Shown in pieces: positions 1 to 3,871 of a stretch of 6,510 nucleotides of DNA; position 1 is the first letter of the stretch, and the number at the start of each line of letters is the position of its first letter. Location of the stretch: contig CAYFQG010000043.1 in the NCBI GenBank assembly GCA_964345295.1, positions 1-6,510 on the forward strand, written 5' to 3'. Both the position numbers and the translations under genes were made by a program. The notes below the pieces were generated by a model that saw only the letters and a program-made list of their open reading frames with translations, was not told where the DNA came from and searched no databases. The stretch is from JASBZA01 sp964345295. GTDB taxonomy: Bacteria; Bacillota; Clostridia; Saccharofermentanales; Fastidiosipilaceae.

Positions 1-346
1 ATACGATGTGAGATAAAGATAGCGGTTCTATTCTCCACCAGCTTAGAAAAATCATAAACAAGGCCAGAGAGACTCCAACGATATAGAGCACACTCCTGCT
101 TTGCTCCAAGTTAGCATTTAAAATCGTTTGAACACTGTACGTTAAAACCCCCAGCGAGAAAGCTGCTACAATGGGAAGTAAACCGTCTGTCAGTGCGTAA
201 ATAATAAAGTCACTTTTAAAACCTTTATAGGATTTGAGGGGCTCTATAATAAGTTTCAACTTCTCCTTCGTACTACTCTTTTCCGGATGAAAGATGGAAG
301 CATAGTCTTGCCCATCCAGTTCATTCACAATATCTCTTCGTCGCAT
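1..346 (-). CDS. Partial membrane protein, probably the N-terminus of an ABC-type exporter
   Basis: Seen: an open frame of 115 codons runs from an ATG at 344-346 off the left edge, so only the N-terminus is present. The start is well supported by GGAGGT at 352-357, 5 nt before the ATG. Residues 1-46 are charged and hydrophilic (begins MRRRDIVNELDG). Hydrophobic stretches at about 47-72 (FIIYALTDGLLPIVAAF) and 86-104 (VLYIVGVSLALFMIF) look like two membrane spans joined by a short loop at 73-85. Known: a cytosolic lead-in, a first span and a short external loop fit the membrane domain of ABC exporters, and in Firmicutes such genes often follow an ArsR-type regulator, as here. The start codon is 1 nt past the regulator's stop, implying one operon with translational coupling. 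The ATP-binding motifs would lie outside the window, so the ABC assignment is inferred; another polytopic membrane protein is possible. Confidence 0.5.
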   Translation of the reverse strand, partial: MRRRDIVNELDGQDYASIFHPEKSSTKEKLKLIIEPLKSYKGFKSDFIIYALTDGLLPIVAAFSLGVLTYSVQTILNANLEQSRSVLYIVGVSLALFMIFLSWWRIEPLSLSHIV

Positions 347-347
347 C

Positions 348-791
348 TTATACCTCCGTAGACTCTTCGGCTAAGTCGATTAAACTTTGGCCTAAATTTC
401 GAACTGAAGCCCGGTCCACCCCGTAGTNNNNNNNNNNACCGTAAGTAGATCGGCACTGACCAAGGCTTGTAGGTGGTGACTTAAAGTAGGACTCGACAAA
501 TCCAAAATTGAGGCCAACTCTTTGACATACTTGGGACCTTTTAAAAGCTCCAAGACAATATTAAAACGTGTTCTTCTCACCCAGAGCTTTACATTGGTTA
601 TAGAGAACATTTCTAACATGTTCCAAGTCACGAGAAACTACCATTGCATCCAAAAACAAGAGTCCTATTGACTCATAAATTTCCCCCTGACTTGTGATAT
701 CTTCAATGGCCAAAGCCATAATATAAGACGTATCCAAATTGACATGAATGACGGAACTCTTCTTATATACGAATGGTAAAACAATTGTCGA
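348..791 (-). pseudogene. ArsR-family winged-helix regulator, broken (5'-truncated, frameshifted, interrupted by N gap)
   Basis: Seen: three pieces read in different frames. Piece 1 (791 down to about 573) follows an in-frame TAG at 792-794, has no convincing start or ribosome binding site, and ends ...VLYNQCKALGEK. Piece 2 (571 down to 438) continues TRFNIVLELLKGPKYVKELA, then DLSSPTLSHHLQALVSADLLT. Piece 3 (426 down to 348) reads YGVDRASVRNLGQSLIDLAE and stops at TAA 348-350. Known: ALxxKTRFxILxLL, a helix-turn-helix and SHHLxxL are hallmarks of the ArsR DNA-binding domain, and a longer N-terminal region occurs in a Firmicute subgroup paired with ABC transporters. One surplus A at about 571-572 accounts for the first frame change. 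A GTG at 629-631 would give a short alternative frame, but its first residues are out of frame with the homologous part and it ends early. Inference: the regulator probably controlled the downstream transporter. Either the gene is decayed or the assembly has errors here; the family call is firm, the pseudogene status less so. Confidence 0.7.
428..437. other. Assembly gap (10 Ns)
   Basis: Ten consecutive Ns lie inside the ArsR-family gene, between the end of the winged-helix region (ADLLT) and its C-terminal helix (YGVDRAS). Ten is probably a placeholder: reading from the frame before the gap into the coding frame after it requires a missing length divisible by three, which 10 is not. Confidence 0.95.
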
Positions 792-793
792 CT

Positions 794-816
794 ATCTAAT
801 TAAATATTAATCTAAT
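794..816. repeat. AT-rich direct repeat with internal inverted repeat; possible operator
   Basis: ATCTAAT occurs at 794-800 and again at 810-816, 16 bp apart start to start. Between and overlapping them, 799-811 is an inverted repeat with 5-bp arms ATTAA/TTAAT and a 3-nt centre. It sits just outside the open part of the broken ArsR-family gene and downstream of the rplS terminator. AT-rich dyads are typical of ArsR-family operators, but the region is AT-rich throughout, so chance is a real alternative. No clear -35/-10 pair for the regulator was found here. Confidence 0.25.
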
Positions 817-825
817 CTCTTAGGC

Positions 826-867
826 AAAGAAAAAGCACCGCGAAATCTATTGCATTTCCCAGTGCTT
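826..867 (-). terminator. Rho-independent terminator of rplS
   Basis: On the minus strand, 26 nt after the rplS stop codon, AAGCACTGG and GAAAT pair with ATTTC and GCGGTGCTT (plus coordinates 833-867), leaving a 7-nt loop. The pairing has one U-G wobble and one G-G mismatch. It is followed directly by a T-rich tract (TTTTTCTTT), the classic intrinsic terminator layout. It should end transcripts of rplS and any readthrough from gltA-icd, isolating them from the ArsR-family region. Confidence 0.88.
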
Positions 868-893
868 CCTTCTTCTTAAAACTTAAGTAAGTC

Positions 894-1301
894 TTACGCT
901 TCCGTAGTTTCCGTCTCGACGGCTTCCACCTTCTTGGCATGAGCCTCCTTGGTCTTAACGTTAAGCTTCTCACGCAGACGTGCCTTCTTACCGACACGGT
1001 CACGGAGATAGTACAACTTAGCCCGACGGACCACACTCTTACGTACCACCTCGATATTATCGATTGTGGGGGCATGGATAGGTAAGATTCTCTCCACACC
1101 TACACCGTAAGAAATACGACGTACGGTGATGGTTTCACTCAAACCTGTACCCTTCATGGCAATGACCGTTCCTTCGAAAACCTGGATTCGCTCACGAGAG
1201 CCTTCCGTAATCCTTAGGGCAACCTTAACGTAATCACCGACTTCGACCTTAGGTAAATCCTGTCTCAGTTGGGATTGCTCTACTGCTCTAACTAGATCCA
1301 T
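894..1301 (-). CDS. rplS: 50S ribosomal protein L19
   Basis: L19 is a component of the large ribosomal subunit located at the 30S-50S interface. The 135-residue product begins MDLVRAVEQSQLRQDLP and carries the family hallmarks in order: VGDYVKV (21-27), the near-invariant RERIQVFEGTVIA (36-48), SETITVRRISYGVGVER (55-71), and the basic end VVRRAKLYYLRDRVGKKAR (90-108). An in-frame ATG 12 codons upstream is rejected because ATG 1299-1301 matches the family N-terminus and has AGGAGG 7 nt before it. The family is usually about 115 residues; here roughly 20 extra C-terminal residues form an Ala/Glu/Lys/Thr-rich tail (KTKEAHAKKVEAVETETTEA), probably flexible. The gene lies 85 nt downstream of icd, not beside rpsP, rimM or trmD, its common partners. 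It has its own promoter and terminator, so it can be expressed independently of the TCA genes. Confidence 0.97.
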   Translation of the reverse strand: MDLVRAVEQSQLRQDLPKVEVGDYVKVALRITEGSRERIQVFEGTVIAMKGTGLSETITVRRISYGVGVERILPIHAPTIDNIEVVRKSVVRRAKLYYLRDRVGKKARLREKLNVKTKEAHAKKVEAVETETTEA

Positions 1302-1370
1302 AATGCTTCCTCCTCTCTTCGCCGGACGTTCATGCATATCAAAATATCAGAGGACCGCCCTTGATAACCT
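1302..1370 (-). promoter_or_regulatory. rplS 5' leader, possible autoregulatory structure
   Basis: About 69 nt separate the predicted transcription start (near 1370) from the rplS ATG. Seen on the minus strand: TCCTCT (1349-1354) is complementary to AGAGGA (1311-1316), which overlaps the AGGAGG ribosome binding site. TATCAA (1361-1366) is complementary to TTGATA (1337-1342), and GGGCG (1356-1360) can pair, with one G-U, with CGTCC (1324-1328). The last two pairings interlock as a pseudoknot would. Known: rplS leaders of Firmicutes include a described L19 leader family. Whether this sequence matches that family was not tested. Confidence 0.4.
1309..1314 (-). promoter_or_regulatory. Ribosome binding site deciding the rplS start
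   Basis: AGGAGG on the minus strand, 7 nt before ATG 1299-1301. It fixes the L19 start and excludes the upstream in-frame ATG at 1335-1337, which has no comparable site. Confidence 0.9.
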
Positions 1371-1375
1371 GTGAA

Positions 1376-1404
1376 ATTATACTAGGTCATCTATCCCTTG
1401 TCAA
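1376..1404 (-). promoter_or_regulatory. Consensus SigA/sigma-70 promoter for rplS
   Basis: On the minus strand, TTGACA (1399-1404) and TATAAT (1376-1381) are separated by exactly 17 bp; both hexamers match the consensus at all six positions. The -35 lies within the last codons of icd and the spacer covers the icd stop codon. Expected transcription start is about 1370. A perfect housekeeping promoter is what a ribosomal protein gene with high growth-linked demand would need when separated from other ribosomal genes. Confidence 0.9.
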
Positions 1405-2397
1405 ACGACTCTTAACCTTATCCGTAAAGGCCAAAGTCCCCAAAGGACCGCCTAAATCTCGGGTTCTGGAGTCTTCGTCAGCCAGGGTATCGTAGACTGC
1501 CTTCTTTAAATCTTTGGCCTCTTCTTTCATGCCAAGATGGTCCAAAAGCATACAGGTTGCAAGTAAAAAGGCAGTTGGATTGGCCAAATCCTTCCCTGCT
1601 ATATCCGGAGCCGACCCGTGGACGGCTTCAAACATGGCATAATCTTCATTTTTATTGACACTAGGGATAAGACCCAGGCCTCCGACCAGGCCCGCGCCTA
1701 AATCAGACAGGATATCACCGTATAAATTAGGCATAACCAAAACATCAAAGGCTTCCGGCCGCATCACCAGCTGCATAGAACAATTATCTACAATAATTTC
1801 CTCGGTCTTAATAGTCGGGTAGTCCTTTTGGACCTCTCTGAAGACCTTTAAGAAAAGTCCGTCTGTTAATTTCAAGATATTGGCCTTATGGACTGCGGTG
1901 ACTTTGGCCCGGTCGTGGGCTAAAGCATATTCGAAAGCCTGACGGATAATTCTCTCTGATGCGTGCCTAGTAATTCTCTTAACGGCAACCGCTTCATCGG
2001 GACTTATCTGAGTCTCTTCACCTATATACAGGTCCTCGGTATTTTCGCGAAAAATCACAAAGTCCGTTCCGGGGAACTTCGTAGGCAGATGCTTGATGGC
2101 TTGAATAGGCCTAATGTTGGCATAAAGGTCAAAAGCCATGCGTAGCTGAACATTAATCGATCTAAAGCCCTGGCCGATAGGGGTAGTAATAGGCGCCTTC
2201 AGGGCCACGTGGTTTTTCCTAAAAGAATCCAAAGCAGCCTTGGGTAAGACTTCTCCGGTCTTCTCATAAGAAGTAAGACCTACATCATACGAGTCAAAAA
2301 TAATAGGAAGCTTCATGGTATCCAAGACCAAAGTTTTCATGCTCCGAACCAGGTCGGGTCCGATTCCGTCTCCCGGGAAAAGTGTTACCTCATACAT
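1387..2397 (-). CDS. icd: Isocitrate dehydrogenase, probably NAD-dependent
   Basis: Catalyses oxidative decarboxylation of isocitrate to 2-oxoglutarate in the cytoplasm. The 336-residue product spans the complete isocitrate/isopropylmalate dehydrogenase fold: N-terminal PGDGIGP (8-14), substrate loop TTPIGQGFRSINVQLR (71-86), ANIRP (93-97) and FRENTED (116-122), the last typical of isocitrate rather than isopropylmalate enzymes. Catalytic Tyr124 and Lys171 (HKANILKLTDG) and metal ligands Asp204, Asp228 and Asp232 are present. In FEAVHGSAPDIAGKD, Asp265-Ile266 replace the Lys-Tyr pair of NADP enzymes such as E. coli Icd, indicating NAD preference; this is inferred from residues. Start ATG 2395-2397 has AGGAGG at 2406-2411 inside the end of gltA, and only 3 nt separate the two genes, so they are probably co-transcribed and translationally coupled. 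Other decarboxylating dehydrogenases (isopropylmalate, homoisocitrate, tartrate) are less likely given FRENTED and the gltA/acn neighbours. No terminator follows before rplS. Confidence 0.92.
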   Translation of the reverse strand: MYEVTLFPGDGIGPDLVRSMKTLVLDTMKLPIIFDSYDVGLTSYEKTGEVLPKAALDSFRKNHVALKAPITTPIGQGFRSINVQLRMAFDLYANIRPIQAIKHLPTKFPGTDFVIFRENTEDLYIGEETQISPDEAVAVKRITRHASERIIRQAFEYALAHDRAKVTAVHKANILKLTDGLFLKVFREVQKDYPTIKTEEIIVDNCSMQLVMRPEAFDVLVMPNLYGDILSDLGAGLVGGLGLIPSVNKNEDYAMFEAVHGSAPDIAGKDLANPTAFLLATCMLLDHLGMKEEAKDLKKAVYDTLADEDSRTRDLGGPLGTLAFTDKVKSRLTRDR

Positions 2398-2400
2398 TGC

Positions 2401-3747
2401 TTAATCCTCCTTCATCTCATCGTCGGCATTGCGCATAGGACCGACATAGAAACCGGCCGGTCTGATAATGCGTCCTGCATTGTACTTTTCTTCAATAATA
2501 TGGCTGAGCCAGCCCACCAATCTGGCCTGGACAAAGAAAGGCGTGAAAAGCTCTTTATCTATGCCCAAAATACTGTAAATAAAGCCGCTGTAAAAATCGA
2601 CATTGGTAGCGATGGACTTGCCTTTCTCCTCCCTAATAAGGCGGCGAGCCGTCTCCTCAAAACGCAAATAAAAGTCCAGTTCTTTTTCTTTGCCGTGCTT
2701 TCGGGCCAAAGCCATAGCCTCTTCTTTTAGAAGTTGGCATCTGGGGTCCGTTACGGTATAAACGGCATGGCCAAAGCCGTAAATGATGCCTTCTTTGTCA
2801 TAAAAATCCTTATTTAAAATACGAGTGCAAATTTTTTCGATGGCGTCATCCGAAGCATCCAAACCAACTTCTTCCATGACAGCTTCCATCATGGACCTGG
2901 CCATGATATTGGCTCCGCCGTGTTTAGGTCCTTTTAAAGAAGCGACCGAGGCGGTAAAGGCCGAATAAAGATCGGTACCGGTTGAAGACACGACCAAGCC
3001 GGTAAAGGTCGAATTGTTGCCGATACCGTGGTCGGCATGGACCATAAGCAGAAGGTCTAAAACCCTTACCTCTTCTTCCCCATATTGGTCCGGTCCCAAA
3101 AGAAAATAGAGAATTTGTTCGGCAATACCTAATTCGGGATCAGCCGGGTAGAAGGTTGAAGCCAAGCGCCCTTGCTTGGTTGCCAGGTAAGAATAACTGA
3201 TAAGCATGGGAAGTTTGGCCAGTACATTAAGTCCCTGACGGAAGAGATTTTCGATTGATGTATTGTCCGGAGCAGGATCTTCTTTATATAGGGCCAAAAG
3301 CCCTGCCTGGATCTGGTTCATAAGGTGGGGTGAGGTATTCCAGAAAAAGCCCTGGGCAAAAAGATTCTGCGGCAGGCTATAGTGCATAGCTAAATAGCTA
3401 TGAAAATCCTGAAGTTGATTATTATCGGGAAGCTCTCCCATCAAAAGAAGATAGCAGGCTCTCTCATAGACCAGTCCCTTATAAGCTTCTGAGTAAAACT
3501 TATGATAAAGGTCCTCAATACTGTATCCTCGATAAACCAATTCACCCGGAATTTCTACTTTGGCCCCGTTAGCAGCACGTTTATAACCTACAACATCACA
3601 AATCCGGGTCAAACCGACCACAACGCCGGTCCCGTCTTCATTCCTTAGACCCTTCTTAACCTTATATTGGTCATAGAGCGCATTCGAAATGGTATGGGAT
3701 TTTAGGTCGGACAGAAAGTCTTCCGTAAGTCTCGCCTGAATATCCAT
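2401..3747 (-). CDS. gltA: Citrate synthase
   Basis: Condenses acetyl-CoA with oxaloacetate to citrate, the entry to the TCA oxidative branch. The 448-residue product has an all-helical citrate synthase core with the catalytic set visible: His237 in VHADHGIGNNSTFT, His276 in GPKHGGAN, His327 in GFGHAVYTVTDPR, and Asp384 in ATNVDFYSG. The C-terminal RLVGWLSHIIEE (409-420) is also typical. About 60 residues precede the usual small-domain start (ELVYRGYSIEDL, 69-80), making it longer than the roughly 370-residue Bacillus enzymes but in keeping with clostridial homologues. GHAV where many bacterial enzymes have GHRV also occurs in animal citrate synthases, so it is not a defect. Start ATG 3745-3747 has a modest GAGG 8 nt upstream. 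First gene of gltA-icd and divergent from acn. 2-Methylcitrate synthase activity cannot be excluded by sequence, but the neighbours favour citrate. Confidence 0.95.
   Translation of the reverse strand: MDIQARLTEDFLSDLKSHTISNALYDQYKVKKGLRNEDGTGVVVGLTRICDVVGYKRAANGAKVEIPGELVYRGYSIEDLYHKFYSEAYKGLVYERACYLLLMGELPDNNQLQDFHSYLAMHYSLPQNLFAQGFFWNTSPHLMNQIQAGLLALYKEDPAPDNTSIENLFRQGLNVLAKLPMLISYSYLATKQGRLASTFYPADPELGIAEQILYFLLGPDQYGEEEVRVLDLLLMVHADHGIGNNSTFTGLVVSSTGTDLYSAFTASVASLKGPKHGGANIMARSMMEAVMEEVGLDASDDAIEKICTRILNKDFYDKEGIIYGFGHAVYTVTDPRCQLLKEEAMALARKHGKEKELDFYLRFEETARRLIREEKGKSIATNVDFYSGFIYSILGIDKELFTPFFVQARLVGWLSHIIEEKYNAGRIIRPAGFYVGPMRNADDEMKED
2406..2411 (-). promoter_or_regulatory. icd ribosome binding site inside the end of gltA
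   Basis: AGGAGG on the minus strand overlaps the final Lys-Glu-Asp codons of gltA and lies 8 nt before the icd ATG. Ribosomes finishing gltA would cover this site, which favours coupled synthesis of the two enzymes. Confidence 0.85.
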
Positions 3748-3782
3748 CGCTTTTCCCTCGGTTTTAGATAAAATGAGCCCTT

Positions 3783-3811
3783 ATTATACCCTAGTGAAGC
3801 AAATAGGGTAA
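3783..3811 (-). promoter_or_regulatory. Probable gltA promoter
   Basis: On the minus strand a perfect TATAAT lies at 3783-3788, 35 nt before the gltA start codon. The best -35 at 17-bp spacing is TTACCC (3806-3811), a poor match to TTGACA, so the promoter may be weak or activator-dependent. The -10 shares its last two bases (3787-3788) with the left arm of the inverted repeat, so a protein bound there would affect it directly. Confidence 0.6.
3787..3810. promoter_or_regulatory. Inverted repeat between gltA and acn, candidate shared operator
   Basis: TACCCTA (3787-3793) and TAGGGTA (3804-3810) form perfect 7-bp arms around a 10-nt spacer, centred between the two divergent genes. A third, partial copy, TACCC, is at 3837-3841 in the acn leader. 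The arm spacing of 17 bp, start to start, suits a dimeric regulator on nearly successive turns. It does not resemble the CcpC ATAA-N7-TTAT type or the Rex TTGTTAA type sites that I know for TCA or redox control. Confidence 0.5.
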
Positions 3812-3827
3812 AATATGAAAATATAAC
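3809..3827 (+). promoter_or_regulatory. Candidate acn promoter -10 elements
   Basis: Two -10-like hexamers face acn: TAAAAT at 3809-3814, which overlaps the right arm of the inverted repeat, and TATAAC at 3822-3827. Neither has a good -35 at 16-18 bp. The first mirrors the gltA -10 across the dyad, so the two promoters may be arranged symmetrically. Which of the two is used cannot be decided from sequence. Confidence 0.4.
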
Positions 3828-3856
3828 TTTGGCCCATACCCATAAGTGAAAACTTG

Positions 3857-3862
3857 AGGAGG
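3857..3862 (+). promoter_or_regulatory. Ribosome binding site deciding the acn start
   Basis: AGGAGG lies 9 nt before ATG 3872-3874. An in-frame TTG at 3854 would place this site inside the coding region as Arg-Arg-Arg and is therefore rejected as the start. Confidence 0.9.
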
Positions 3863-3871
3863 AGATTTCTT

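Noticed and set aside
326..336. Possible GHRV-to-GHAV defect in citrate synthase (residues 326-329)
   Set aside because: GHAV is a natural variant also seen in animal citrate synthases; all catalytic residues are present. Positions given are protein residues of the 2401-3747 gene.
812..1099. 95-codon open frame on the minus strand overlapping rplS and its terminator
   Set aside because: It is an out-of-frame reading of rplS, Arg/Ser-rich, with no ribosome binding site or recognisable domain.
1302..1337. 12-residue N-terminal extension of L19 from the ATG at 1335-1337
   Set aside because: The L19 family begins at MDLVRAVEQ-like sequence and the AGGAGG site would lie inside the extension.
1363..1390. 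TGACCT...AGGTTA hairpin after icd as a terminator
   Set aside because: Six pairs with a wobble, no T tract, and it overlaps the rplS promoter -10; it does not look like a terminator.
1963..2145. Plus-strand open frame inside icd
   Set aside because: It is antisense to a fully conserved icd region and has no ribosome binding site or recognisable protein.
3842..3856. Small hairpin AAGT-GAAA-ACTT just before the acn ribosome binding site
   Set aside because: Only 4 bp of A/T-rich stem; too weak to claim a regulatory RNA structure.
3854..3871. TTG at 3854 as an earlier start for acn, adding MRRRFL
   Set aside because: The Arg-Arg-Arg codons are the AGGAGGAGA ribosome binding site; ATG 3872 is correctly spaced from it.
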